This document shows, in pieces, positions 1-9,196 of a stretch of DNA of 64,000 nt. Below the pieces are notes generated by a model. That model did not search any database, had not been told where the DNA came from, and worked only from the letters and a program-made list of their open reading frames with translations. This DNA comes from Pseudanabaena frigida (lineage in GTDB: Bacteria > Cyanobacteriota > Cyanobacteriia > Pseudanabaenales > Pseudanabaenaceae), in the NCBI GenBank assembly GCA_003242085.1, contig QBML01000013.1, positions 62,001 through 126,000 of the forward strand. The letters are read 5' to 3'. The stretch's first letter is position 1; the number at the start of each line of letters is the position of its first letter. The position numbers and the translations under genes were made by a program.

Positions 1-2
1 AA

Positions 3-761
3 CCATCACAAATTCAGCTTTTTCACGGTGGACATTTGTTTAGAACCACCAGCCAAGGAAAGCTCAACCTGCTAGGAACTGATGAACAAGGGCGGGATCA
101 GTTAACTCGACTACTACATGGCGGAAGAATTAGTTTACTCATAGGCTTTATTGGTACGACTATTTCCTATGTAATTGGTTGCATTGTAGGCGGTATTTCT
201 GGCTATATTGGCGGTTGGCTTGATGTGATTTTGATGCGCTTTGTCGAAATCCTGATGTCAGTTCCCTCAATATACTTATTAGTAGCATTAGCTGCAATTT
301 TGCCGCCACAAATCAGCAATACTCAACGATTCGCGTTAATCATTGCGATTATTTCTTTTGTATCATGGGCAGGACTAGCAAGAATTATCAGAGGGCAAGT
401 ATTGTCCATCAAACAGCAAACTTTTATCCTAGCGGCTCGCGCATCGGGAGCAAGCCCGTTGCGGATTATTGTGAATCATGTATTACCCCAGACCATCACC
501 TTCATTATTATTTCGGCAACCCTAGATATCCCCCGATTTATTGTTGTAGAAGCCGTCTTAAGCCTTGTTGGGCTCGGAATTCAGCCTCCAGATCCTTCAT
601 GGGGTAATATGCTATCTTTGTCTACTAACGCATCTATTGTGATCCTTCAACCTTGGTTAGTGTGGGCTCCTGCGCTAGCAATTGTGTTGACGGTGCTATC
701 ATTTAATCTCTTAGGTGATAGTTTGCGTGATGCCCTTGACCCAAAAAACATTAGGCAATAA
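3..761 (+). CDS. ABC transporter permease, DppC/OppC type (5' end missing)
   Basis: Inner-membrane permease subunit of a peptide/nickel-type ABC importer, partial: the frame is open from base 3 and the true start lies upstream of the window. The visible part begins just before the TDEQGRDQLTRLLHGGRISL segment typical of the family, which precedes the transmembrane core. About five hydrophobic segments follow. The cytoplasmic loop that docks the ATPase is recognisable around ARASGASPLRIIVNHVLPQT, and the protein ends with NLLGDSLRDALDPK, the usual OppC/DppC terminus. The substrate cannot be told from one subunit, and partner genes are outside the window. Confidence 0.92.
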   Translation, partial: PSQIQLFHGGHLFRTTSQGKLNLLGTDEQGRDQLTRLLHGGRISLLIGFIGTTISYVIGCIVGGISGYIGGWLDVILMRFVEILMSVPSIYLLVALAAILPPQISNTQRFALIIAIISFVSWAGLARIIRGQVLSIKQQTFILAARASGASPLRIIVNHVLPQTITFIIISATLDIPRFIVVEAVLSLVGLGIQPPDPSWGNMLSLSTNASIVILQPWLVWAPALAIVLTVLSFNLLGDSLRDALDPKNIRQ

Positions 762-1038
762 GCTTTAGGCAGTTTGCCCTAGGAAGTTTAAGGTTTAAAA
801 AAACGATGGGAAATAGTGGCTTTGGTGTCAGTTTTTTATGCAATAACTTTTAGAATGATTTCAGATGGTAGCAGCCGAAGAATCTCCAAAAAGTCTTAAA
901 ATATGTCTCTAAAATGCTCATGCAATTAGGTAGTATGAGATGTGGATCTAGACTATTTTGTATTTTCTATGACGGGTTTTTGCTCTTTCGTCATGTCAAT
1001 CTGAAAGTTAGCATCAGCAAAATAGGAGTATATTTAGC

Positions 1039-2727
1039 GTGCAGTACTTAGCGGAACTTCAAAAAACTCAAGCAGCTTTTGGATTAGGTGGTAACTCGTC
1101 TGTCCGTCTACTAGCACGTAATACGGGTGAAAATGTTTGGCAGCCGATTACTAACGAACAAGTATTGCCAATTCAAGATTCGAGTATGGCAAAAGACTTT
1201 AAAGACGGTCAGTTGTTAATTGCTGAAGTAACGGGTAGCAACCAAGTCCAAAGCATTCAAGATGCCACCAAAAAAATCGTCAATCTTTTGCAAGCTTACT
1301 CGCGATCGCAGGATAAGTACAAATCTGCTGAAGAAGAAGTCGAGCAATGGAAGCAGTCTCTTAATTTTCAAAGCCAAGAGCTACATCGTCGCGAGCAAGA
1401 ATTAGAACAAAAAGAAGTAGAACTAGAGCACCTTGATGCAAGACGGCAGGAAATTGAGGAGTTAGAAGGAAAGTTTGCGAAGGAACGCGATGAAATTGAG
1501 CAGTTGCGCAAAAATATTGAATTAGAGCGCGGTCAATTTGAAGCTAAGGCAGCAGCCTTAACTTCAGAGCAAGCCGATCACCTTAAAACTCTGATCCAAC
1601 AGCTGTCGACAAGTTTTACGAATCCAGATGCCCTCAGAGATAGGATTTATAGCGCACTCGATCTAATTAATAAGCGTCAAGAAGTATTGACAAAATTTTG
1701 GCAAAATTTGGATGGACTCAAAAACGAAGCTGAAAAGCAAAAGGGAATCTTAAGCAAATCAACAGAAGAGCTTAACAATCGCAAAAATCAATGGCAGCAA
1801 ACTCAAACTGCTCTAGCAGATGCGCAGGCTGAGTTGAAAGCTCAACGTGGCATTCTGAAATTGCAAGAGAACAATATGGCAATGTCCAGAGTGCAACTTG
1901 AGGCACAGATCGATCTTTACGAGCAAACCTCTAATGCGATCGAGTCATTTGGTGGTCCAGGTAGCATGGAGGTGCTTAGTCCAGAAGAAGAAAGTCGTTT
2001 ACAATCAATGTCTATCGAGGAGTTAGAATCAACGATTAAGGCTTTACAAGCTGATTTTAACAAGTTAGCTAATTATGTCAGCGCCCAAGAAGATGAGCTA
2101 GCCGGACTCGAAGGAGAAATAGCTGATTTGCAGAGTCAAGTAGAAACTGCCGATCAATTTGACCGCATTGAGCTAGAAAGCAATAAGGAATTTGCAGAAG
2201 AGCAGTACAAAGTTCTTGAAGATAGCGTGATGGGGACAAGGGTAAGTATGCAACAGCGCTTATCGTTGCTAAATCAGCAAAAAGCAGTTTTAGATCGACG
2301 CAAAGGCATTTCGGTTGAAGCTAGTCCAGTCCAAAGTTTACTGCCTCTCCTATCACAAATTGAGTCCCAAAAGAATCGTCAAGAGCAAGAATTGCGAAAG
2401 ATGGAGAGTCAAATTGAAGCAGTAAGAAATTACACACAACAACAGCAAGAAATGCTTGCCAAACAAACTCAAGATCATCAACAGCAGGATCAATCTATTC
2501 GTGCGTTAGAAACCCAACAACAAGAACGGATAAGAATCGTTGCCGAGCTGTTAGGACAAATTAGCGCCCAAGAGCAGCTTTTACGTCCTGTTCAAGATAT
2601 TGTCGATACATTGCGTCCACAACTGCAAGCCGCTGTTGAGGATCTGGGAGTTATGGCAAATGGCAGTAGTTCATCACAAATTCTCAATGATTTACAATCT
2701 ATCATTCAAAATTTAGTAGCTTCGTAA
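1039..2727 (+). CDS. hmpF: Pilus motility taxis protein HmpF
   Basis: A 562-residue protein matching HmpF, the cyanobacterial coiled-coil protein needed for type IV pilus-driven gliding and phototaxis; in Nostoc it concentrates at cell poles near the pilus machinery (family knowledge). The N-terminal 75 residues form a small globular segment opening MQYLAELQKTQ, typical of the family. From about residue 85 to 545 the protein is almost pure coiled coil, rich in E, Q, L and K. The start is GTG, chosen because it gives the family N-terminus. The 277-bp upstream spacer holds ATGACG/CGTCAT half-sites (969-974 and 989-994) that could be an operator. A pilT homologue lies about 3 kb downstream. Confidence 0.88.
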   Translation: MQYLAELQKTQAAFGLGGNSSVRLLARNTGENVWQPITNEQVLPIQDSSMAKDFKDGQLLIAEVTGSNQVQSIQDATKKIVNLLQAYSRSQDKYKSAEEEVEQWKQSLNFQSQELHRREQELEQKEVELEHLDARRQEIEELEGKFAKERDEIEQLRKNIELERGQFEAKAAALTSEQADHLKTLIQQLSTSFTNPDALRDRIYSALDLINKRQEVLTKFWQNLDGLKNEAEKQKGILSKSTEELNNRKNQWQQTQTALADAQAELKAQRGILKLQENNMAMSRVQLEAQIDLYEQTSNAIESFGGPGSMEVLSPEEESRLQSMSIEELESTIKALQADFNKLANYVSAQEDELAGLEGEIADLQSQVETADQFDRIELESNKEFAEEQYKVLEDSVMGTRVSMQQRLSLLNQQKAVLDRRKGISVEASPVQSLLPLLSQIESQKNRQEQELRKMESQIEAVRNYTQQQQEMLAKQTQDHQQQDQSIRALETQQQERIRIVAELLGQISAQEQLLRPVQDIVDTLRPQLQAAVEDLGVMANGSSSSQILNDLQSIIQNLVAS

Positions 2728-2729
2728 GT

Positions 2730-2762
2730 AATTAAGCGGTGCTTTGCACCGCTTAATTTTTA
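2730..2762. terminator. Bidirectional terminator between hmpF and the cyclophilin gene
   Basis: Perfect 13-bp stem AATTAAGCGGTGC with a TTT loop, followed by a T-rich tract on the plus strand; the A-rich left side gives the T-run on the minus strand. It lies between two convergent genes. Confidence 0.8.
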
Positions 2763-2767
2763 TTTTC

Positions 2768-3250
2768 TTATTCTTCAATTTTGACTGAGATAATCTTGTC
2801 ACCGCGACGAATCGCTTGAGCAACTTCAGTATCAGCTGTATATCCAAAAGCGGCATATTGTCCGTCTAAGAATGATGCGTCACCAAGAGTAATAAAAAAT
2901 TGACTTGTAGCACTATTTGGATCGTTAGTACGTGCCATCGAAAAGACACCTGCCTTATTGTGCTTGATTACAGGCTTCTTGCCGCCAGTTAAGATGTTAC
3001 CGACCGTTGCTTGAGTATCACCTTCTGCCCAGATTTCTAGTTTGATGCGATCGCCCGATCCACCAGTACCATTGCCAAGAGGATCTCCACCTTGGATTAC
3101 AAATCCAGGCTCGACACGATGAAAAGTCAATCCATCGTAAAAACCGTGCTTAGATAAATCAACGAAATTTTTAACAGTGAGTGGGGCATGTTGGTCGTCA
3201 AGCTCAACGTTAATTGTCCCTTTGGCGGTTTCCATTACAGCACGGATCAT
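2768..3250 (-). CDS. Peptidyl-prolyl cis-trans isomerase (cyclophilin)
   Basis: A 160-residue single-domain cyclophilin that catalyses cis-trans isomerisation of X-Pro bonds during folding. The active-site blocks are present: FHRVEPGFVIQGGDP (catalytic Arg and Phe) and FSMARTNDPNSATSQFF. There is no signal peptide, so it should be cytosolic, PpiB-like. It is convergent with hmpF and divergent from the phasin-like gene. Length and motif order are normal for the family. Confidence 0.93.
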   Translation of the reverse strand: MIRAVMETAKGTINVELDDQHAPLTVKNFVDLSKHGFYDGLTFHRVEPGFVIQGGDPLGNGTGGSGDRIKLEIWAEGDTQATVGNILTGGKKPVIKHNKAGVFSMARTNDPNSATSQFFITLGDASFLDGQYAAFGYTADTEVAQAIRRGDKIISVKIEE

Positions 3251-3332
3251 AAATAAATTTACCTGAAAGTTTTTGAAATTTAAATCAGTTTAAAGTATAG
3301 CAATCGCCAAGGCGGTTAAGGTATAAAACCCC

Positions 3333-3369
3333 AAAAGCAGAGGCAATTCATAAATTGCCCCTGCTTTTG
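3333..3369. repeat. Inverted repeat in a divergent promoter region
   Basis: AAAAGCAGAGGCAATT pairs with AATTGCCCCTGCTTTT, with one mismatch, and is followed on the plus strand by GTTTAGT. It lies between divergent start codons, so it is not a normal terminator; it may be a dispersed hairpin or a leader structure of the phasin-rsmI transcript. Confidence 0.5.
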
Positions 3370-3417
3370 TTTAGTATGATGGAGTAATAGATTCAGCTTT
3401 AAGGATCGCAAATATTT

Positions 3418-3741
3418 ATGGATAGCAATAATTTGCTCAAGCAGCTACTAATGCTTGGAGTTGGCACAACTTCGATAGTTTTGGAAAAAATAAAAGAAGC
3501 TAGTGAAGATTGGGTCAAAGATGGCAAGATCGATCCCGATCAAGCTTCAGAAATTCTCAATGATATTGCTAGTCGCCTCAAGTCAGAGCAAGGAAATCTG
3601 GAGACTTTAATTCAGCGTCAAATTCGGAATGTGATGCAAGATTTAGGTGTACCTCGCCAAAATGAAATGGATGAATTGCGAGGGCGAATCGATCGTCTGG
3701 AACGTCAAGTTCGAGAATTAGAAAACAAGCAGTGGCGCTAA
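3418..3741 (+). CDS. Phasin family protein
   Basis: A small helical protein of 107 residues. A helical N-terminal half with a mildly hydrophobic start (NLLKQLLMLGVGTTSIVLEK) leads to a charged C-terminal coiled coil (residues 80-105, DELRGRIDRLERQVREL). This is the layout of cyanobacterial PhaF/PhaI-like phasin-family proteins, conserved also in strains without obvious polyhydroxybutyrate granules, so a granule role is not certain. Its stop codon is three bases from the rsmI start, so the two genes are co-transcribed and probably translationally coupled. Confidence 0.65.
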   Translation: MDSNNLLKQLLMLGVGTTSIVLEKIKEASEDWVKDGKIDPDQASEILNDIASRLKSEQGNLETLIQRQIRNVMQDLGVPRQNEMDELRGRIDRLERQVRELENKQWR

Positions 3742-3744
3742 TTA

Positions 3745-4587
3745 ATGGATGATTCAGGGATTCTCTATTTGGTGGGAACGCCGATTGGCAATTTGGAGGA
3801 TATGACTTTTCGGGCGATCGCCACGCTCAAACAGGTTGATTTAATTGCGGCTGAAGATACGCGCCATACAGGTAAGCTCTTACATCATTTCGGAATTGAA
3901 ACACCGCAAACCAGTTATCACGAGCATAATGCTCATAAGCGCGTACCCGAGCTAGTGGAAAAGTTACAGCAAGGTATGTCGATCGCTTTAGTCACCGATG
4001 CAGGAATGCCAGCAATTTCCGACCCTGGAGTGGAATTAGTACAAGGTTGTATTGCCGCGGGGGTGCGTGTCGTCCCAATCCCTGTCGTTACCGCAGGGAT
4101 TACAGCTTTGACGGCCTCAGGTTTTGCCACGCAACATTTCGGTTTTGATGGTTTTTTGCCAACTGATAAGAAAGAAAAAAAAGATCGCTTAGAAATTTTG
4201 CGATTGGAAACAAGGACAATGATTCTCTATGAAGCACCGCATCGGTTATTACGAACTCTTGAGGATTTAGCAGCAAGCCTCGGAAGTGAGAGAAAAATCG
4301 CGATCGCCAGAGAACTAACAAAATTGCATGAGGAATTTTGGCGTGGTTCCATTCAAGATGCGATCGCCTACTTTACGACGCATACGCCTAAAGGAGAGTT
4401 TACACTGGTATTAGAAGGCGCTAAGCCTAGCTTAAAGCCAGTATGGACAGAAGATGTAATTTTAAAAGAATTACAAAATTTGATTGATTCTGGTATTTCA
4501 CGCTCAGATGCTAGTCGCCAACTGGCAGACCTCGCCGATTTACCCCGTCGCCAAATTTATCAGTTAGCACTAACTTTACAAGAATAA
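3745..4587 (+). CDS. rsmI: 16S rRNA (cytidine(1402)-2'-O)-methyltransferase RsmI
   Basis: The 280-residue protein is the SAM-dependent enzyme that methylates the ribose of C1402 in the ribosomal P site. The N-terminal signature LYLVGTPIGNLEDMTFRA is intact, followed by AEDTRHTGKLL and the VTDAGMPAISDPG motif of the tetrapyrrole-methylase fold. The C-terminal helical region, with SRSDASRQLADLADLPRRQ, is the usual RsmI tail. Length is normal. It forms an operon with the phasin-like gene. Confidence 0.95.
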   Translation: MDDSGILYLVGTPIGNLEDMTFRAIATLKQVDLIAAEDTRHTGKLLHHFGIETPQTSYHEHNAHKRVPELVEKLQQGMSIALVTDAGMPAISDPGVELVQGCIAAGVRVVPIPVVTAGITALTASGFATQHFGFDGFLPTDKKEKKDRLEILRLETRTMILYEAPHRLLRTLEDLAASLGSERKIAIARELTKLHEEFWRGSIQDAIAYFTTHTPKGEFTLVLEGAKPSLKPVWTEDVILKELQNLIDSGISRSDASRQLADLADLPRRQIYQLALTLQE

Positions 4588-4629
4588 TTTGCGGCGCGAA
4601 TCGCCACAACTTATTTTCTCCGCCGCAAA
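4588..4629. terminator. Possible hairpin between rsmI and the pseudouridine synthase gene
   Basis: TTTGCGGCG (4588-4596) pairs with CGCCGCAAA (4621-4629) across a 24-base loop that includes the stop codon of the minus-strand gene. It is the only structure in the 23-bp convergent gap. The large loop makes a terminator role tentative. Confidence 0.3.
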
Positions 4630-5585
4630 AATACTAATAATTTCTCAAATCCTTCGGGTAAGATCGCAGTATTCTCAATCAATTCGCCTGAGAATGGATG
4701 AGTAAAGGTTAGTCGCCATGCGTGCAGTGCTTGTCCAGCAAGGTATTGCGAAACCTCCTTATTGGGATGTCCGTAGACAGGATCGCCTGCTATCGCCCAG
4801 CCCATATATGCTGAATGGACGCGAATTTGATGCGTGCGTCCCGTTTCTAAATCAAACTTAACGAGGGTGTAATTACCTAAACGTTCCTTTATTTGCCAAT
4901 GGGTAATCGCTTTTCTTCCATCGTCAGTTACTGCCATTTTTTTGCGATCGCTGGGATGTCGAGCGATCGCTGCATCAATTACCCCTGATTCACCTTTAGG
5001 AACACCACGGACAATCCCTAAATATTCTCGACGTGCTGTTTTAGATTGAATCTGCTTTTGTAAATCTTGATGGGCACGATCGTTTTTAGCAACAACCATC
5101 ACACCACTAGTATCTTTATCCAAACGATGAACAATTCCAGGTCTCTGAGTTCCATTAATGCCTGATAGTTCTGTGCAATGGGCTAGGAGTGCATTCACTA
5201 AGGTTCCGTCGCTATGTCCTGCCGCAGGATGCACCACTAATCCAGCAGGTTTATTAATTACGATTAAATGCTCATCTTCGTAGAGAATATCTAAAGGAAT
5301 TTCTTGAGCAATTAAATCTAATGGTGTGGCAACTGGCGTAATTAATTGAATGAGATCGCCTGCCTTAATTAAATCCTTTTTGTTATTACAGAGCACATCA
5401 TTAACGGTGACATAACCTTCATCAATTAATGTCTGAATTCGCGATCGCGAGAGATCGCTAAAATGATGTGCTAAAAAGCGATCGATTCGTTCAGACTTAG
5501 CAAAATCCTCCGCAACTTCAACCAGATGAATGTTATTTTCTGTGGGAATTATCTCTAAGCTCATAGTTATCTGATTATAAGGCAA
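4611..5585 (-). CDS. RluA/RluD-family 23S rRNA pseudouridine synthase
   Basis: The protein isomerises specific uridines to pseudouridine in large-subunit rRNA. An S4 RNA-binding domain sits at about residues 30-90 (RIDRFLAHHFSDLSRSRIQTLI), followed by the catalytic domain with GIVHRLDKDTSG, in which the Asp is the catalytic residue, and the ETGRTHQIRVHSAYMG block. The architecture is that of RluD (U1911/1915/1917), but RluC-like specificity cannot be excluded. The longest frame starts at 5585; the internal Met at 5564 (MSLEIIPTE) is a more likely start because the preceding seven residues look like leader sequence. Confidence 0.9.
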   Translation of the reverse strand: MPYNQITMSLEIIPTENNIHLVEVAEDFAKSERIDRFLAHHFSDLSRSRIQTLIDEGYVTVNDVLCNNKKDLIKAGDLIQLITPVATPLDLIAQEIPLDILYEDEHLIVINKPAGLVVHPAAGHSDGTLVNALLAHCTELSGINGTQRPGIVHRLDKDTSGVMVVAKNDRAHQDLQKQIQSKTARREYLGIVRGVPKGESGVIDAAIARHPSDRKKMAVTDDGRKAITHWQIKERLGNYTLVKFDLETGRTHQIRVHSAYMGWAIAGDPVYGHPNKEVSQYLAGQALHAWRLTFTHPFSGELIENTAILPEGFEKLLVFLRRRK

Positions 5586-5616
5586 AATTTATAATCAAAT
5601 CATGATGTTTTTCACA

Positions 5617-5729
5617 TATAGCAGTCCCAAATCATTAGTGAGATTCAGAGGCTCAAATCCTCTCAGAATCAAATATCTGAGCAGATTCAAAGCTTTCTCA
5701 TATCATTGAGGACTACTGCCAGTTATATA
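5617..5729. repeat. MITE-like inverted repeat, distant family B relative
   Basis: The left end TATAGCAGTCCCAAATCAT is imperfectly mirrored by the right end (TATCATTGAGGACTACTGCC). A second inverted pair, around AGATTCAGAGGCTC, lies inside. The end sequence resembles that of the family B element at 11538-11652 but lacks its TTCGACTTCGCTCAGCC core. Confidence 0.5.
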
Positions 5730-5759
5730 GCCATAGTCACTTGTATTAGGACAAATCTA

Positions 5760-5810
5760 AACCCAAATATTGTGAGGTGGCGCTTCACGCCACCTCACAA
5801 TATTTGGGTT
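5760..5810. repeat. Family A hairpin (perfect 23-bp stem)
   Basis: AACCCAAATATTGTGAGG plus GTGGCG-type core, perfectly mirrored around a CTTCA loop. The left flank (CACTTGTATTAGGACAAA, 5739-5756) resembles the flank of the copy at 19744. It is too far from the pilT stop to be that gene's main terminator. Confidence 0.85.
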
Positions 5811-5847
5811 AGATGTCAAAACTTCATTGATAAAAAAACAAAATAAA

Positions 5848-5868
5848 ATCCCCCCTAAAAGGGGGGAT
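5848..5868 (-). terminator. Rho-independent terminator of pilT
   Basis: ATCCCCCC/GGGGGGAT stem with a TAAAA loop, followed on the minus strand by a T-rich stretch. It lies 46 bp beyond the pilT stop codon. Confidence 0.75.
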
Positions 5869-5913
5869 AAAAACACTGAATATAGTTTAAAAGCAGTGTA
5901 TAGAACTACAAAG

Positions 5914-7359
5914 TTACATACGACCGCGCAACATTTGCGCCATTTCGTTAGGTTTCGGAGAGTTCTCTACAGCAGTCTCTTCAGTGATCCGACCATCTTC
6001 ATAGAGCTTATAGAGAGATTGATTCATATTAACCATTCCCTCATAGGTACATTTAGGAATGATCGCCTCAATCTCATCTACCTCACCGCGCTTGATATAG
6101 TCGCGCACAGCATCAGTATTGATCATGATTTCATGAACCGCAGCCCGCTTTCCATCCGTAGTACGCACTAGCGATTGAGCGATAACACCCACTAATGATT
6201 CCGCTACTTGGATTCTCATCGGTGCTTGTTGTTCGGGTTCGTATAGATTCAGAATCCGTTCAATCGTTTTAACCGCACTGTTAGTGTGCAGGGTTCCGAA
6301 TACCAAGTGGCCTGTTTGTGCAGCTTTCAGCGCTGTGTTCACAGTTTCTTTGTCGCGCATTTCCCCAATCAGAATGATGTCAGGATCTTCACGCAAAGCT
6401 GCTTTCAGTGCATTATCAAACTTTAGTGTATGAATGCCAACTTCCCGTTGCTTAATCAGCGCTTTTTTACTTTGATGCACAAATTCAATCGGATCTTCGA
6501 TCGAGATTAAGTGCTTCTGCATTTCGGTGTTGATGAAATCTACCATCGCCGCCAATGTGGTCGATTTACCTGAACCTGTTGGACCAGTTACAAGGATCAA
6601 ACCTTTATGGGTATAGCAAAGCTCCCGAAATACTTCTGGCAAGCCAAGCTGATCGATTGACAGAATCTTTAAGGGAATTAGTCGCAAAACCATTGCCGAA
6701 CCGCGCAACGAATCAAAAATATTGATCCGACAGCGGGCAAATTCGTATTGAGTTGCACCGTCAAACTCAAGAGTGTCCCGAAATTGCTGGATTTGCTTTT
6801 CATCCATAATTTCAGTCAGCCAAGTGTCAAAAGTGGGCTTGTCTGGCACTGGATATTGTTCCTGCGTAACCATCAAGCCGCGACTACGAAATCGAACTGG
6901 CTCATTTATTCCAGCATGAATATCCGAACATCCTTGTTCGTAAGCATCTTTGACAATTTGGGCAAGCGTTGGCTGTCCTGAGCTACGCTGCAAAATTGCT
7001 GGCACACCCAGTCCTGGTAGGTTTGGAGGCGGACCTGGACGAATTGGAGGACGTGGATTTGGTGGTGGCGGTACACTCGTAACCTGTGTATCGGTTGGGA
7101 TTGACATCTGGGCTTGACGGGCTGCCGCTGCCGCTCTAGCCTGTTGAGCTTGCAGTTGCGCCTGTTGCAGTTGCGCTTGTTGTTGAGCGGGATTAGGTAC
7201 AGCACTGCGTGCTTGAGCAGCTTGAGGGTTTGGAGGCATTTGTGGATTGGCGACACGCTGCTGGGCGGGTGGTGGCGCGGCGGGATTTGTACGTGGCTGT
7301 TGTGGCACACCGCCCCCAGAAGAAGGTGGTGGTACGGGAGGCATCCCAGATTGCGTCAT
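5914..7359 (-). CDS. pilT: Type IV pilus retraction ATPase PilT (PilT2-like) with Pro/Gln-rich head
   Basis: Hexameric ATPase that powers pilus retraction for twitching/gliding motility. The PilT core spans about residues 125-481. It has Walker A GPTGSGKST (near residue 260), the Walker B-type ILIGEMRDKET, and the His-box LVFGTLHTNSA. The C-terminus NQSLYKLYEDGRITEE...SPKPNEMAQMLRGRM is cyanobacterial and resembles PilT2 of Synechocystis more than PilT1. The first ~115 residues are low-complexity Pro/Gln/Ala sequence, which I infer is disordered and may serve as an interaction tail. A terminator follows at 5848-5868. The gene is monocistronic. Confidence 0.88.
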   Translation of the reverse strand: MTQSGMPPVPPPSSGGGVPQQPRTNPAAPPPAQQRVANPQMPPNPQAAQARSAVPNPAQQQAQLQQAQLQAQQARAAAAARQAQMSIPTDTQVTSVPPPPNPRPPIRPGPPPNLPGLGVPAILQRSSGQPTLAQIVKDAYEQGCSDIHAGINEPVRFRSRGLMVTQEQYPVPDKPTFDTWLTEIMDEKQIQQFRDTLEFDGATQYEFARCRINIFDSLRGSAMVLRLIPLKILSIDQLGLPEVFRELCYTHKGLILVTGPTGSGKSTTLAAMVDFINTEMQKHLISIEDPIEFVHQSKKALIKQREVGIHTLKFDNALKAALREDPDIILIGEMRDKETVNTALKAAQTGHLVFGTLHTNSAVKTIERILNLYEPEQQAPMRIQVAESLVGVIAQSLVRTTDGKRAAVHEIMINTDAVRDYIKRGEVDEIEAIIPKCTYEGMVNMNQSLYKLYEDGRITEETAVENSPKPNEMAQMLRGRM

Positions 7360-7606
7360 AGTTGAACCTCGTTCTTAATCAATTTGGTATTACTAAATAG
7401 ACCTTTAATGACAGGATAGCGGCTGTGCGATACTGGCATTAAGAATCTGAGTTGGACTACAGTGCAGAGCGCTGTAATAGGACATCAGGTTTGATAAGGA
7501 GTGTTTTGCTATTCAAATTCTGTGATTTGACCTAAAAATAACCAATCCTGTTACCTCATAGGCTAAAAATATATTAGCTGTTGTAAATACTATCCTCAAA
7601 TAATTA

Positions 7607-8452
7607 ATGAATATTCTCAGTGCACTGCGATCAAAACCGAGCGCAGACAGCCAAAAAACTTCTAAACAATCGGCTCCTAAGCAAACTAAAGGGATTGAAA
7701 TCAAGTCTCAGCGCGAATTGGACTATATGCGCGAATCATCACGTATTGTAGCCACTGTGCTTAAAGAAATTTCGGAAATAATAGCTCCTGGGATGACCAC
7801 GATGGATCTCGATGCTCACGCTGAAAGACGCATTCGGGAAATGGGTGCGGTTCCGAGTTTTAAAGGATATAGCGGCTTTCCTGCTAGCATTTGCTCTAGC
7901 ATCAATAATGAAGTCGTACATGGCATACCTAGTGCTAAAAAAGTTATCAAACTGGGCGATCTAGTCAAAATTGATACTGGCGCTTTTAAAAATGGGTTTC
8001 ATGGAGATTCTTGTATCACTGTAGCAATTGGTCCAGTTAGTGAGAAAGCGGCTAAATTGATGCGTGTAGCTGAAGAAGCTCTTTACAAAGGGATCGAGCA
8101 GGTTAAACCAGGCAATTGTATGCTCGATTTGGCTGGGGCGATCGAAGATCATGTCAAAGCAAGTGGCTTTACAGTCGTCGAAGATTTTACAGGGCATGGA
8201 GTCGGTCGCAATCTGCATGAGGAGCCTTCAGTGTTTAATTTCCGAACACATCAACTACCAAATGTACGGTTTCGTCCAGGGATGACTTTGGCGATCGAGC
8301 CAATTCTCAACGCTGGCTCAAAGCGGGTGAGGATCTTGGCTGATAAGTGGACAGCAGTAACGGTTGACAACCAGCTTTCAGCTCAGTTTGAACATACGGT
8401 TTTGGTGACTGAAACTGGTTATGAAATTTTTACCGATCGCACCAAAGTCTAA
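7607..8452 (+). CDS. map: Methionine aminopeptidase, type I
   Basis: Removes the initiator Met from nascent proteins. The five metal ligands are visible in order: Asp in IDTGAF, Asp in HGDSCITV, His in [13 protein letters not shown], Glu in LAIEPIL and Glu in AQFEHTVLV. About 32 extra residues, rich in Ser, Lys and Gln, precede the catalytic domain ([16 protein letters not shown]); such extensions occur in some cyanobacterial MetAPs. An SDR gene follows 54 bp downstream. The 247-bp upstream spacer holds one GCGCTGTAATA motif (near 7470) of the kind that flanks family A repeats. Confidence 0.95.
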   Translation: MNILSALRSKPSADSQKTSKQSAPKQTKGIEIKSQRELDYMRESSRIVATVLKEISEIIAPGMTTMDLDAHAERRIREMGAVPSFKGYSGFPASICSSINNEVVHGIPSAKKVIKLGDLVKIDTGAFKNGFHGDSCITVAIGPVSEKAAKLMRVAEEALYKGIEQVKPGNCMLDLAGAIEDHVKASGFTVVEDFTGHGVGRNLHEEPSVFNFRTHQLPNVRFRPGMTLAIEPILNAGSKRVRILADKWTAVTVDNQLSAQFEHTVLVTETGYEIFTDRTKV

Positions 8453-8506
8453 TCACATCACGATCGAAGAGCCTTGATCTACAAGGCTTTTTGATGAAAC
8501 CAAATT

Positions 8507-9184
8507 ATGCAAAATATATTTCTAGCGGGTTCTAGTCGCGGAGTTGGGCGCGAGATTGCCAAACTTTTACTGGAAAACGAACCACCATCAGTAAATTTAA
8601 AAGTGTTGTTACGCAATCCTACCTATGCAGTTGAGCTTGAAGCTCTAGGGGCAGAAGTAGTCTTTGGTGATGCCCTAAATCCTGCTGAGCTAGAAGTAGC
8701 AATACTCCAAGGCAAGGCGATCAATGTGGTAGTTACGACGATGGGCGGTTTGCCAAGCGATCGCGGCGAGCGGGCTGATTGTGAAGGGAATAAAAATCTG
8801 ATCGATATCGCAGTAAGCGCCGGGGTAAAGAAATTTATTCTGGTTTCTTCAATTGGCAGTGGTAACAGTGTTATTGCCCTCGCACCTCAAGTCTTGCTCA
8901 CCTTGGGCGCAATTCTCAAAGAGAAAGAAAAAGCAGAACAGCATTTAGTAGCCAGTGGCTTAAACTATACAATCATTCGTCCTGGCGGATTGAAGTCGAA
9001 AGCAGCAACAGGAAATGCAGTACTTACTGAAGACCCAAACATATCGGGCATTATCCATCGTGCCGATGTTGCTAGCTTAGTGTGTCAATGCTTAAGTTCT
9101 GATAAAGCAAATAATAAAGTTTTCTCAGCGATCGATCGCAATATGCTTTTTAAGCCAGTAGAGTTTGAGAAATTCGAGCTATAA
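8507..9184 (+). CDS. Atypical short-chain dehydrogenase / NAD(P)-binding protein
   Basis: A Rossmann-fold protein of 225 residues. The dinucleotide-binding loop near the N-terminus reads AGSSRGVGREIAKLLL instead of the usual TGxxGxxG, followed by an acidic strand end and VVVTTMGGLPSDRG. The motif KKFILVSSIGSGNS and the later YTIIRPGGLKSK place it with the SDR_a5/NmrA-like atypical SDRs, which are often redox sensors or catalytically poor. The substrate is unknown. It lies between map and the LysM gene with short gaps (54 and 12 bp), so the three may be one transcript. Confidence 0.75.
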   Translation: MQNIFLAGSSRGVGREIAKLLLENEPPSVNLKVLLRNPTYAVELEALGAEVVFGDALNPAELEVAILQGKAINVVVTTMGGLPSDRGERADCEGNKNLIDIAVSAGVKKFILVSSIGSGNSVIALAPQVLLTLGAILKEKEKAEQHLVASGLNYTIIRPGGLKSKAATGNAVLTEDPNISGIIHRADVASLVCQCLSSDKANNKVFSAIDRNMLFKPVEFEKFEL

Positions 9185-9196
9185 ACGAGCTGCAAA

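Noticed and set aside
7114-7365. Plus-strand frame opposite the pilT head, rich in Trp and Arg
   Set aside because: It is the complement of the Pro/Gln-rich coding sequence of pilT; composition is dictated by that gene.
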